Below the pieces are notes generated by a model. The model saw nothing but the letters and a program-made list of their open reading frames with translations. It had not been told where the DNA came from and did no database searches. The position numbers and the translations under genes were made by a program. A DNA stretch of 9,772 bases, from NCBI GenBank assembly GCA_024256245.1, contig JAKLZD010000076.1, forward strand, positions 1 to 9,772, in the 5' to 3' direction. Shown one piece after another: positions 1 through 6,901 of the stretch. Origin of the DNA: Candidatus Methylarchaceae archaeon HK01M. GTDB lineage: Archaea > Thermoproteota > Nitrososphaeria > Nitrososphaerales > JACAEJ01. The stretch's first letter is position 1. The number at the start of each line of letters is the position of its first letter.

Positions 1-281
1 AGATAACAGAAGGGAGTATAACCATCACCGATGGTGAAACAAATACTTATACAATGATTCCAGAGACTTGGGAGGGGATATGGAGGGTAAATGGCAGGAG
101 ATTCATCGCTTTAGGAGATGTGTTTGACGACGATGGGAACGAATTCATAGTTGCTTTGCATGGATTTGCAGTGGTCCACTTCTTTTCAGATGGCAGTACA
201 GTGATGAGGGTAGATGGCACACTTAGAGGAGATGGTCTGAACTACCATTTAGTCTTCATAGTAGAGTGCCATTTAAAGTGA
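1..281 (+). CDS. C-terminal part of an unrecognised protein (5' end outside window)
   Basis: The reading frame is open from base 3 to the TGA at 279-281, giving 92 visible residues. An internal ATG at 54 could serve as a start, but the frame is uninterrupted upstream of it and reads as normal protein, so I treat the gene as cut by the window edge. The visible part alternates short hydrophobic stretches with polar turns (for example ITITDGET, FIVALHGFAVVHFF, STVMRVDGTL), which suggests a beta-sandwich or a repeat of an extracytoplasmic protein. No catalytic motif, metal ligand set or transmembrane anchor is seen, and there is a single Cys near the C-terminus (VECHLK). I do not recognise the family. 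It lies 342 bases upstream of the ATP synthase operon and is probably a separate transcription unit. Confidence 0.55.
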   Translation, partial: ITEGSITITDGETNTYTMIPETWEGIWRVNGRRFIALGDVFDDDGNEFIVALHGFAVVHFFSDGSTVMRVDGTLRGDGLNYHLVFIVECHLK

Positions 282-398
282 GAGATGTAAACTCTAAAAT
301 CCACATCTGTACTCCCTATCAAGTACTCGATCTAACCGAATCTAAAGTTCCAGCTATATCTCTATCGAATTCATCCCCATTAGCTTTAAAATCTAGCG

Positions 399-430
399 AG
401 GGGATGTAGTCAACATCCCTTAATTTTTGA
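399..430 (+). terminator. Hairpin followed by a T-rich run, possible terminator or leader element
   Basis: GGGATGT at 401-407 pairs perfectly with ACATCCC at 413-419 around the 5-nt loop AGTCA. A G-U pair (400/420) and an A-T pair (399/421) extend the stem, and a T-rich stretch follows (TAATTTTT, 421-428). It lies 120 bases after the upstream gene and about 200 bases before atpF. It could end transcription of the upstream gene, or act in the atp leader if a promoter lies further upstream. Archaeal termination depends mainly on the T-tract, which is short here, so the terminator call is tentative. Confidence 0.4.
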
Positions 431-523
431 TATTTGATAAACACCTGATAGGTTTATGCGAGAGTATCTCTTGAATAAGCTTATAATTAAACTGCTTTGA
501 CTCCTAGTACATCTTTAGGTAAG

Positions 524-536
524 GATATAAAATATT
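524..536 (+). promoter_or_regulatory. Candidate TATA box (distal) for the atpF-C operon
   Basis: GATATAAAATATT resembles an archaeal TATA box. Initiation about 25 bases downstream would give a leader of roughly 65-75 bases before atpF. It competes with the nearer candidate at 583-592, and nothing in the sequence decides between them. Confidence 0.3.
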
Positions 537-582
537 TGAACCTTATACCCCGAAGATGCATCAGAACCAGTTTGCGTAACTC

Positions 583-592
583 TTAAATAAAA
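583..592 (+). promoter_or_regulatory. Candidate TATA box (proximal) for the atpF-C operon
   Basis: TTAAATAAAA sits about 35 bases ahead of the atpF ATG. Initiation about 25 bases downstream would give a leader of only some 10 bases, a common arrangement in archaea. The weak Shine-Dalgarno GGGA (611-614) would then lie at the very 5' end of the transcript. Confidence 0.35.
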
Positions 593-623
593 TTGAGATA
601 GTGAACCAAAGGGATACAGTAAT

Positions 624-941
624 ATGAGTATAGTGGCGATAGGCGACGAGTTCTTCATAACCAACTTCAGATTGGTAGGAGTTCCAGGCTATGTAATCAA
701 AAATGAAGTAGAAGCAAGAGATAAGATTGAGGGACTCATAAAGGAAAGAAAATGTAAAATAGTCGTAATATCGGAGAGCATGGCGATAAAATTGAAAAAG
801 GATAGAGAGAAATGGAGAGAACGCGTTTACCCTATCTTTGCCATCGTCCCAGGCTTAGAAGGACCCAAAGGCGAGAGATTGAATGAGCTTTATTTTCTTG
901 TAAGTCAAGCTGTTGGAGTGAAACTTAAACTGGAGAGATGA
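624..941 (+). CDS. atpF: A-type ATP synthase subunit F
   Basis: This 105-residue protein matches the usual length and pattern of archaeal/V-type subunit F, the small Rossmann-like protein that sits on the central stalk beside subunit D and transmits rotation. The N-terminal strand IVAIGDEFFITNFRLVGV is the typical start (family: V-G-D-x-x-T-x-G-F-R-L-x-G), followed by a KIVVISESMA strand and a central YPIFAIVP strand. The C-terminal segment (LVSQAVGVKLKLER) is helical and would reach towards subunits D and A/B. The start is ATG with a weak GGGA nine bases upstream. It is the first gene of the + strand operon, and its stop overlaps the ATG of the next gene (ATGA). Leading the operon is unusual for F, which lies mid-operon in methanogens. 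I am confident of the family. Confidence 0.9.
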   Translation: MSIVAIGDEFFITNFRLVGVPGYVIKNEVEARDKIEGLIKERKCKIVVISESMAIKLKKDREKWRERVYPIFAIVPGLEGPKGERLNELYFLVSQAVGVKLKLER

Positions 942-1258
942 AAATGTCCTTAGATATAATAGACCTTATTGAAGAAGAGAAAAGGGCCGAAGAGACTATA
1001 GAAGACGCTAAAAGGAAGGCCAGCAAAATCTTGGAAGACGCCAAAAAGATGGCTGGAGAGATGGTGGAAAAAGTTCAGAAGGAAAAATCCTTCCAGGATT
1101 TCATCAATAAGATGACAAGCGAAATAGATGAAAAGAAGAAGGTGATAATGAAGCAGTTTGAAGGAGAATGTGAAAATCTAGCAAAAAAGGCTGAGTCGAA
1201 CTTAAGTAAGGTTGTAGGTTTCGTTTTCGAGAAGGTTTTAGGTGTGGAATATGAGTAA
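938..1258 (+). CDS. atpH: A-type ATP synthase subunit H (peripheral stalk coiled coil)
   Basis: The product is about 106 residues, almost entirely charged and helical (for example EEEKRAEETIEDAKRKASKILEDAKKMAGEMVEK), with alanines and hydrophobics spaced as in a right-handed or heptad coiled coil. This composition, its size and its place directly ahead of subunit E identify it as subunit H, which pairs with E to form the peripheral stalk joining the catalytic head to subunit I. The first ATG overlaps the F stop codon (ATGA), but the GGAG at 932-935 is only two bases from it. The second in-frame ATG at 944 has an 8-base spacing and may be the true start, removing two residues. The last bases overlap the start region of atpE, so translation of the three genes is probably coupled. 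Sequence conservation in this family is low, so part of the call rests on context. Confidence 0.8.
   Translation: MKMSLDIIDLIEEEKRAEETIEDAKRKASKILEDAKKMAGEMVEKVQKEKSFQDFINKMTSEIDEKKKVIMKQFEGECENLAKKAESNLSKVVGFVFEKVLGVEYE
1241..1244 (+). promoter_or_regulatory. Shine-Dalgarno that decides the atpE start
   Basis: GGTG at 1241-1244 lies exactly six bases ahead of the ATG at 1251. The possible GTG start at 1242 is part of this ribosome-binding site, so the ATG is favoured. The site lies inside the end of atpH. Confidence 0.55.
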
Positions 1259-1877
1259 AGAAAGTCTCAAACTTTACATAAAGGATAGGACTGAGGAGGA
1301 AGTAAAGAAGATCATCATAGAGGGTGAAATCGCTGCCGATAAGATAATCGAAGAGGCTAGGAGCAAGGTAGCTCGAATAAAAGACGAAAAACTCAGAAAG
1401 GTGAAGAAAGATATGGATGAGAAGGAGAAGGCAGAGATATCTCTGACTAAGATGGATGGTAGAAGAAGGGTCATGGAGGTTAAAGAAGAATTCTTGAAAA
1501 AGACTTTTGATGAGGCTAAAAAAAGATTGAAAAGCTTTTCATCTAGTAAAACGAATGAGAGGTATCAAAACATACTCACGGCTCTAGCTATAGAAGCTAT
1601 GTCTGGCATTGAAAGTAAAGAGGTAAGAATCTCTGCAAATAAGACCGATCTTGATTTTTTAAGGAAAAATACCCAAGTTATGAAGAGTACTCTTTCAAAG
1701 ATGAGGGCGAGTGAAGTAGATATAAAGCTAGACGATAAAGCTATTGATACTATCGGCGGAGTTATCGTATATTCGATGGATGGTAAAAAGATTTACAATA
1801 ACACTCTTGAAACGCGTTTGGGTAGAACGTTTGAAGAAGTAAAGGGAAAAATTTTAAACATGTTATTTGAGGAGTGA
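1251..1877 (+). CDS. atpE: A-type ATP synthase subunit E (peripheral stalk)
   Basis: The product is 208 residues, in the family range of about 190-210. The first ~100 residues form a long charged helix (DRTEEEVKKIIIEGEIAAD onward, with AADKIIEEARSKVARIK typical of E), which coils with subunit H. The C-terminal ~100 residues form the globular domain that caps the catalytic head, ending in the diagnostic segment IDTIGGVIVYSMDGKKIYNNTLETRL, which matches the family G-G-x-x-x-x-x-x-x-G-x-x-x-x-x-N-T-x-x-x-R pattern. I chose the ATG at 1251 over the in-frame GTG at 1242 because GGTG at 1241-1244 is well placed as its ribosome-binding site. The gene overlaps the end of atpH and is six bases from atpA, so co-translation is expected. 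Confidence 0.9.
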   Translation: MSKESLKLYIKDRTEEEVKKIIIEGEIAADKIIEEARSKVARIKDEKLRKVKKDMDEKEKAEISLTKMDGRRRVMEVKEEFLKKTFDEAKKRLKSFSSSKTNERYQNILTALAIEAMSGIESKEVRISANKTDLDFLRKNTQVMKSTLSKMRASEVDIKLDDKAIDTIGGVIVYSMDGKKIYNNTLETRLGRTFEEVKGKILNMLFEE

Positions 1878-1883
1878 ACCCGC

Positions 1884-3710
1884 ATGAGAAAGGGAGAGAT
1901 AGAGAGGATAACTGGGTCTGTTATAATCACCTCAGGCATCGAAGACATTTCCATAGGCGAAGTTGTTGAAGTCGGAGAAGAAGGCTTAGTAGGTGAAACT
2001 ATAAGAATAGACGAATCTGGTAAACTGTTTACAGTACAGGTCTATGAAACGACGAGTGGTATAAAGCCTGGAGAAAAGGTTGTTGCAACGAGTAAGAGGC
2101 TCGTTGCTGAATTGGGCCCAGGGCTTTTGAACAGAGTATTCGATGGGGTAGAAAGGCCTCTTGAAGAACTAATAAGATTGGGAGGCCCTTTAATAGGTAG
2201 AGGAATTAAAGTTAACTCCCTGTCACGCAAGGCTAAATGGCTCTTCAAGCCTACGGTGAAACCTAAAACGATCGTTAATGGGGGGGACATCATAGGCGAA
2301 GTTGACGAGACACAAGCGATTAAACATAAAATCCTTGTCCCAATAGGAGTAAAAGGGGAGGTAATTAAGATCGAAGAAGGGGAATTCCATGTTGATGATG
2401 ATATCGCTGTAATCCAATCGAATGGAGAAAAAATCGGCTTAAAGATGCTTCAGGAATGGCCGGTAAGAATACCCAGGCCCTCCTCTAAAAGATTGCCATT
2501 GACAACGCCTTTGATAACGGGGCAGAGAGTCATAGACACATTTTTCCCTGTAAGCAAAGGTGGGGCAGCATCTATCCCCGGAGGGTTCGGAACAGGAAAG
2601 ACCGTTATGCTTCACCAGCTGGCAAAGTGGAGCGAGGCCCAAGTTGTGACATATATTGGGTGTGGTGAGAGGGGTAACGAGATGTGTGAAGTTCTTACAG
2701 ATTTTCCTGAGCTTAAAGATCCTAGAACAGGAAGACCTCTTATGGAAAGGACTCTACTTATAGCCAATACGAGCAACATGCCAGTATCGGCTAGAGAAGC
2801 CAGTATATATATGGGCGTGACGATGGCTGAATATTACAGAGATATGGGCTATGATGTAGGTCTAATGGCTGATTCGACATCTAGATGGGCTGAAGCATTA
2901 AGAGAGATATCTGGCAGATTAGAGGAGATGCCCGTCGAACAAGGTTATCCTGCCTATTTACCCGATAGAGTGGCTGAATTCTATGAAAGGGCTGGAAGGG
3001 TCAAGGTTCTAGGAAAGCCTGAGAGGGAAGGGTCTTTAACGATCATGGGCGCCGTCTCGCCACCAGGTGGAGACTTTAATGAGCCTGTGACTATATATAC
3101 GCTGAGATTTACTGGAGTTTTTTGGGCCCTTGATGCTGAATTGGCCTACAGCAGGCATTTCCCAGCCATAAACTGGCTTAGGAGCTACAGTCTCTACTCA
3201 AGCCGTCTCGGGCCTGCAGAAGACCTTTCACCGAAGCTTGAGAGCATATCACAGTACTCACATAAGATCGTAGAGTGGTGGCGTGAGACCTTCGAAACTT
3301 TTCCTGAATATAGAAGTGAAGCCCTTACTATACTGAGCGCAGCAGCTGAGATAGAGTCTATAGCGAGAATCATAGGTGAAAGCGCACTTCCAGATGATCA
3401 GAGACTCACTCTCCTTACTGCAGAGCTCTTAAAAGAAGGCTTTCTAAGACAGCATGCTTATCATGAAGTTGACGCTTTCTGTGAGACTGAGAAACAGGCA
3501 CTACTTTTGAGGATGATGATCGACTTCCATAATAAGGCTCGTAATTTGATCTTGAGCAGAGTTCCTATCGAAAGGATAAGATCTCTTCCACAGATTTCGA
3601 GGATGATCAGAGTCAAGGAGGACAAGGAAGGGATAATTGCGATAGAAAAGCTTATGGACGAGGTTTCGGGCGAGTTGAATAAGATAGCATCAGAATATAA
3701 AGTATGGTGA
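1884..3710 (+). CDS. atpA: A-type ATP synthase catalytic subunit A
   Basis: The product is 608 residues, full length for archaeal subunit A (about 580-600). It makes or hydrolyses ATP in the A3B3 head at the cytoplasmic face. Domains: N-terminal beta-barrel (about 1-75), the A-specific 'non-homologous' insertion (about 115-190), nucleotide-binding domain (about 195-440) and C-terminal helical bundle. The P-loop is GGFGTGKT (233-240, Lys239). The catalytic glutamate is in GCGERGNE (Glu262), and the DSTSRWAEALRE motif is at 330-341. The P-loop differs from the usual archaeal GPFGSGKT at two positions (Pro to Gly and Ser to Thr) while keeping Gly, Lys and Thr. The start ATG has GGAG at 1871-1874, nine bases upstream, overlapping the end of atpE. 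atpB follows after three bases. There is no frameshift, and no intein in the P-loop region where some archaeal A subunits carry one. Confidence 0.98.
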   Translation: MRKGEIERITGSVIITSGIEDISIGEVVEVGEEGLVGETIRIDESGKLFTVQVYETTSGIKPGEKVVATSKRLVAELGPGLLNRVFDGVERPLEELIRLGGPLIGRGIKVNSLSRKAKWLFKPTVKPKTIVNGGDIIGEVDETQAIKHKILVPIGVKGEVIKIEEGEFHVDDDIAVIQSNGEKIGLKMLQEWPVRIPRPSSKRLPLTTPLITGQRVIDTFFPVSKGGAASIPGGFGTGKTVMLHQLAKWSEAQVVTYIGCGERGNEMCEVLTDFPELKDPRTGRPLMERTLLIANTSNMPVSAREASIYMGVTMAEYYRDMGYDVGLMADSTSRWAEALREISGRLEEMPVEQGYPAYLPDRVAEFYERAGRVKVLGKPEREGSLTIMGAVSPPGGDFNEPVTIYTLRFTGVFWALDAELAYSRHFPAINWLRSYSLYSSRLGPAEDLSPKLESISQYSHKIVEWWRETFETFPEYRSEALTILSAAAEIESIARIIGESALPDDQRLTLLTAELLKEGFLRQHAYHEVDAFCETEKQALLLRMMIDFHNKARNLILSRVPIERIRSLPQISRMIRVKEDKEGIIAIEKLMDEVSGELNKIASEYKVW

Positions 3711-3713
3711 TGA

Positions 3714-5123
3714 ATGAATTTGGCTACTTCGGTCAAAGATATATACGGCCTAGCATATCAAGGAGTTAAAGAAATAAGAGGCTCCCTTCTTGTTGTTGAA
3801 GATGTAAAGGACATAGCGTATGATGAAATAGTCAAGATAAGGGCTCCGGATGGTATAGATAGAATGGGCAGAGTCTTAGATGTAAGCAAAAACGTGGCAA
3901 TTATACAGGTCTTCGGTGGGGAGATGGGCCTTCAGGCTGAAAGCATAATAAAATTCACAGGCTCGTCTATGAAAATACCCCTATCCGACGAAGTCATGGG
4001 AAGAATGTTTGATGGGCTGTTTGAACCTATCGATAAGATGCCTTCCATCTCTTCAGACGATGTGAGAGACGTCAATGGATCACCAATAAATCCGAAGGCA
4101 AGGGTATACCCAAATAACTTCATCCAGACAGGGATATCTACCATCGATGGATGTCTTTCCCTTGTCAGGGGACAGAAGCTACCCATCTTCTCTGAAAGTG
4201 GTCTACCACACAACAGGATTTTGGCTCAAATAGCAAGGCAGGCAACAGTAAGGGGAGAGGCAGAGGAGTTCGCTCTTGTATTTTCAGCTATGGGCCTGAA
4301 GCATGAAGAAGCTCAATACTTTTTAGATCAGTTCGAAAAGTTTGGCGTTACAGAAAGATCGGTTGTAGTAATGAACCTGGCCGACGATCCAGCTATCGAG
4401 AGGCTTCTCACCCCAAGAATAGCCCTTACAGTTGCAGAGTATCTCGCCTTTGACCTCAACATGCACGTTCTTGCCATCCTCAGCGACATGACCAACTATG
4501 CGGAAAGCTTAAGGGAGATGAGCGCTGCTAGAGAAGAGGTACCCGGAAAAGGTGGATATCCAGGATATCTATACAGTGATCTCTCAACCATATATGAGAG
4601 GGCGGGTATAATAACTGGCAGAAAGGGGTCTTTGACACAGATGCCTATCCTAACGATGCCAGGTGGAGACTTGCGTCACCCCATTCCAGACCTATCCGGC
4701 TACATAACAGAAGGCCAAGTAATTCTTGATAAAACTCTTAATGCTCGAGATGTATATCCCCCAATAAACATACTCCCCTCCTTGAGCAGATTGATGAGAA
4801 AAGGTATTGGTGTAGGCAAAACTAGAGAGGACCATGGGGGTGTCTCAGATCAGCTTTACGATGCTTACTCAAGGGGCATGAGGGCGAGAGACCTTGCCAG
4901 AATTGTAGGAGAGATGGGTCTAAGCGAACGTGAAAGAAAAGCCCTCCTCTTCGCGGATGAATTTGAAAAGAGATTTGTGAGCCAAGGAGAGTTTGAGAAT
5001 AGAAGCGTTGAAGAAACCCTTGATACAGCATGGGAAGTTCTTTCGATTCTTCCTGAAGAAGAGCTCGTTAGGATAAAAGAAGACTATATCAAAACATATC
5101 ATCCTAAATACAGGAAGATGTAA
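3714..5123 (+). CDS. atpB: A-type ATP synthase regulatory subunit B
   Basis: The product is 469 residues, normal for subunit B (about 460-470). B alternates with A in the A3B3 ring and supplies non-catalytic nucleotide contacts. The N-terminal barrel is followed by the nucleotide-binding fold, in which the P-loop is replaced by SESGLPHN (160-167), the hallmark that separates B from catalytic A. SDMTNYAESLRE (258-268 region) and REEVPGKGGYPGYLYSDL follow, then PSLSRL with Arg359, corresponding to the arginine finger that B inserts into the catalytic site of A. The C-terminal helical domain contains DLARIVGEMGLSERER and FADEFEKRFVSQG. A GGTGA at 3706-3710 spans the atpA stop and serves as a close ribosome-binding site; a second ATG at 3710 is out of frame. 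All signature positions are intact. Confidence 0.98.
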   Translation: MNLATSVKDIYGLAYQGVKEIRGSLLVVEDVKDIAYDEIVKIRAPDGIDRMGRVLDVSKNVAIIQVFGGEMGLQAESIIKFTGSSMKIPLSDEVMGRMFDGLFEPIDKMPSISSDDVRDVNGSPINPKARVYPNNFIQTGISTIDGCLSLVRGQKLPIFSESGLPHNRILAQIARQATVRGEAEEFALVFSAMGLKHEEAQYFLDQFEKFGVTERSVVVMNLADDPAIERLLTPRIALTVAEYLAFDLNMHVLAILSDMTNYAESLREMSAAREEVPGKGGYPGYLYSDLSTIYERAGIITGRKGSLTQMPILTMPGGDLRHPIPDLSGYITEGQVILDKTLNARDVYPPINILPSLSRLMRKGIGVGKTREDHGGVSDQLYDAYSRGMRARDLARIVGEMGLSERERKALLFADEFEKRFVSQGEFENRSVEETLDTAWEVLSILPEEELVRIKEDYIKTYHPKYRKM

Positions 5124-5154
5124 AACTAAATGAATCATTAGGGTAGGAATCGAC

Positions 5155-5769
5155 ATGAGCTCTGCGATAAGGGCAGCTGCCACGAAAGGAGTGCTCCTAA
5201 GGCTCAGGGAGCAACTCGCCTTTATCGAAAAGGGGAAAGAAATACTGGAGATGAAAAGAGAGCAATTGGCGGGGGAGATTAACCATCTCTTGGCTGAAGT
5301 GAAGATAAGGGGCGAGCTAGAAAAGGGAATAATGGATTCTTATGAACATCTTAAAAAAGCCCATTCCATGCTGGGGTACCAAAATCTACAATCTATGGCC
5401 CTCACAGTTAGCCAAATCAATGTTAGTGGGTTGACTTATAGCGTAATGGGCGTGGTCGTTCCAGAGTTGCGAATTGAGAAGGAAATCGATATCAGCAACG
5501 TTCCTTCAGGAATAGCTTACGAGGCTGCAGAAAAACTCTCGAAACTTCTTAGAAAGATCATCAGGCTTGGTGAGAGTGAGGCGAAGATAGAAAAGCTTGT
5601 GGACGAATTCATGTCAACTAACAGAAAGGTAAATGCGTTGGACCAGATAGTGATACCATCAATATCAAGTTCTATAAGATACATTGAAGGTAGGCTCTAC
5701 GAGGAAATGTTGGAGGAGTTTATAAGGACGAAGCATATTAGAGAGGTCATCCGAAGGAGAAGGGCATGA
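5155..5769 (+). CDS. atpD: A-type ATP synthase subunit D (central stalk)
   Basis: The product is 204 residues, in the family range. Subunit D is the rotating shaft inside the A3B3 ring, analogous to gamma of F-type enzymes: two long antiparallel helices with a small globular insert. The N-terminal helix reads LLRLREQLAFIEKGKEILEMKREQL, matching the family L-x-x-L-K-x-x-L-x-x-A-x-x-G-x-x-L-L-x-x-K-R-x-x-L. The C-terminal helix reads VNALDQIVIPSISSSIRYIEGRLYEEMLEEFIRTKHIRE, matching the typical R-x-V-N-A-L-E-x-x-x-I-P segment. The middle (about 85-125) is the beta-hairpin part. AGGA at 5145-5148, six bases upstream, supports the ATG. A 31-base gap separates it from atpB, the largest inside the operon. 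Its TGA overlaps the atpC ATG. Confidence 0.95.
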   Translation: MSSAIRAAATKGVLLRLREQLAFIEKGKEILEMKREQLAGEINHLLAEVKIRGELEKGIMDSYEHLKKAHSMLGYQNLQSMALTVSQINVSGLTYSVMGVVVPELRIEKEIDISNVPSGIAYEAAEKLSKLLRKIIRLGESEAKIEKLVDEFMSTNRKVNALDQIVIPSISSSIRYIEGRLYEEMLEEFIRTKHIREVIRRRRA

Positions 5770-6815
5770 AGTTATTCCCCTTAAGATCGCCAGGGTTAAT
5801 CTATATCGTAACTAGAGCCCATGGTCTAAGAACTCATCTCCTCAAACCCGAGGATATCTCGGTTTTAAGTAAGGCCCCTGATCTCTCAACAATAGTCGAG
5901 GCCCTTTTAAAGGGAGACTACGCTCAAGATGTGAGTGCTATACCTTCTGAAAAGATTAACGCTATAAGCTTAACTGAGATATTCTACAAGAAGCTTGCCG
6001 ATAGATTTTATTTTATTGCCAAAATAACTAGTGGCTCTTTGAGAAAATTCTTTGAAGACTATGCAAAAAGACTCGAAGTTGAGAATATCAAAAGAATATT
6101 AAGGGTTAAACACGGCAAAGAGACCATCACTGAAGAGGCCCTCGTACCTATACCAAGAGAATATACGGCCGTAAACTTTCCAGCCATGGTCGGAGCAAAG
6201 GACTTGGATGAGAGTGTAGGGATTTTGAAGGAGACCATATACGCTCCCCTTATAGATGGGATGGAACTCTACAAGAGATACAACACTACTCTGATCTTTG
6301 AGGGCTTACTGGATAGCTTATACTTTAAAGAACTATGGTACGATGTACAAAAACTTCCTGAGAAAGATGATATAAGGAATATGATTGGGAAGGAGATGGA
6401 CCTTAAAAATTTGATATTAGCTCTAGGGTTAAAGGCAAAGAATCAGCCAGCTGAACTCATCGAAGCATCCCTTATCAAGTCATATTATAAGTTGAAGAAA
6501 AGGATGATCTCTAACGTAATTCAAGAACGGCCCGAAATGACTTTTGATGTTTTAATGGAAACATACTATTCAAGATATTTCCAAGGCTTAAGAGACTTTC
6601 TTGGGAAGGATATGATCGGCGATGTTGAACACTCGATATTCAACTCTCTCTTTCATGAACACTCTAAGATCATGAGTGAAAAGCCCCTTCGACTCGTTTT
6701 TGTACCAGCCTACCTCTCCTTGTGTGAGTTTGAGGCAAGGAATCTGACGACCATCACTACAGGGAAACAGCTCGGTCTCTCAGAAGAGAGGTTAAGAAGT
6801 ATCCTATTTCTTTGA
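5766..6815 (+). CDS. atpC: A-type ATP synthase subunit C (rotor socket)
   Basis: The product is 349 residues of the V-ATPase d / archaeal C family, the funnel-shaped, all-helical protein that couples the central stalk (D and F) to the proteolipid ring. The sequence is helical and charged, with the family's repeated three-fold plan visible as similar segments such as FFEDYAKRLEVENIKRILR and IGKEMDLKNLILALGLKAK. The end (FEARNLTTITTGKQLGLSEERLRSILF) is the conserved C-terminal signature, E-x-x-N-L-x-x-I-x-x-G-x-x-x-G-L-S-x-E-x-x. GGAG at 5756-5759, six bases before the ATG, and the ATGA overlap with atpD indicate coupled translation. It is the last gene of the + strand unit. In methanogens C lies mid-operon between E and F. 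Confidence 0.93.
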   Translation: MKLFPLRSPGLIYIVTRAHGLRTHLLKPEDISVLSKAPDLSTIVEALLKGDYAQDVSAIPSEKINAISLTEIFYKKLADRFYFIAKITSGSLRKFFEDYAKRLEVENIKRILRVKHGKETITEEALVPIPREYTAVNFPAMVGAKDLDESVGILKETIYAPLIDGMELYKRYNTTLIFEGLLDSLYFKELWYDVQKLPEKDDIRNMIGKEMDLKNLILALGLKAKNQPAELIEASLIKSYYKLKKRMISNVIQERPEMTFDVLMETYYSRYFQGLRDFLGKDMIGDVEHSIFNSLFHEHSKIMSEKPLRLVFVPAYLSLCEFEARNLTTITTGKQLGLSEERLRSILFL

Positions 6816-6831
6816 ATCTATACGATAGATT
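6815..6831 (+). terminator. Hairpin at the atpC stop codon
   Basis: AATCTAT (6815-6821) and ATAGATT (6825-6831) pair perfectly over seven bases with an ACG loop, starting at the last base of the atpC stop. The bases that follow on the + strand are A-rich rather than T-rich, so it is not a classical intrinsic terminator. It may protect the 3' end of the atpF-C transcript. Confidence 0.3.
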
Positions 6832-6884
6832 GATAAAAATAAAAGTTTTGATCCTTCAAGCATCTAAGTTATGCTCCAAGGATC
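6832..6884 (-). terminator. Probable terminator of the atpI-atpK operon
   Basis: Reading the - strand from the atpK stop (6891-6889), an imperfect hairpin follows at once. GATCCTT (6850-6856) pairs with AAGGATC (6878-6884), and AGCAT (6859-6863) pairs with ATGCT (6871-6875). Two mismatched positions separate these blocks, and the loop is 7 nt (6864-6870). After it the - strand runs through a T-rich tract (6849-6834, ACTTTTATTTTTAT), as expected for archaeal termination. One arm lies in the downstream copy of the tandem duplication. Confidence 0.5.
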
Positions 6885-6901
6885 TAAGTTATGCTCCAAG
6901 G
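6862..6901. repeat. Perfect 20-bp tandem duplication over the atpK stop codon
   Basis: Bases 6862-6881 are repeated exactly at 6882-6901 (unit begins ATCTAAGTTATG and ends CTCCAAGG). The second copy contains, on the - strand, the last codons of atpK (Leu-Gly-Ala-stop). The first copy lies in the convergent gap and forms one arm of the terminator hairpin. A degenerate third copy may exist just to the left (AAGTT at 6843-6847 and ATCCTTCAAG at 6851-6860). The identity of the two copies points to a recent slippage duplication. Confidence 0.9.

Larger units (their letters stand above)
282..623. other. Gene-free leader region before the ATP synthase operon
   Basis: This 342-base AT-rich stretch has no credible coding frame and no tRNA-like cloverleaf. 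It holds a strong 8-9 bp hairpin at 399-421, an upstream segment (372-378) able to compete for the same arm, a perfect 10-bp palindrome ATAAGCTTAT at 475-484, a small AGAG/CTCT inverted repeat at 461-471, and two TATA-like boxes (524-536 and 583-592) that could start the atp operon. A weak inverted repeat, AGATGT/ACATCT at 283-288 and 303-308, follows the upstream gene directly. Confidence 0.6.

Noticed and set aside
282..623. Possible tRNA, small RNA or riboswitch in the leader
   Set aside because: I found no T-loop or anticodon-arm pattern and no recognised aptamer core. Only short hairpins are present, reported separately.
1274..1474. Open frame of 66 codons antisense to atpE
   Set aside because: It is rich in Ser, Phe and Leu, as expected from the reverse strand of a Lys/Glu/Arg-rich coiled-coil gene. 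It has no ribosome site or family resemblance.
1884..3710. Intein or frameshift in atpA
   Set aside because: The protein is one continuous 608-residue frame of normal length, with all motifs in order and no insertion at the P-loop.
6862..6901. CRISPR-like repeat or insertion-sequence target duplication
   Set aside because: The two units are directly adjacent with no spacer, and there is no transposase or inserted element between them. Replication slippage is the simpler reading.
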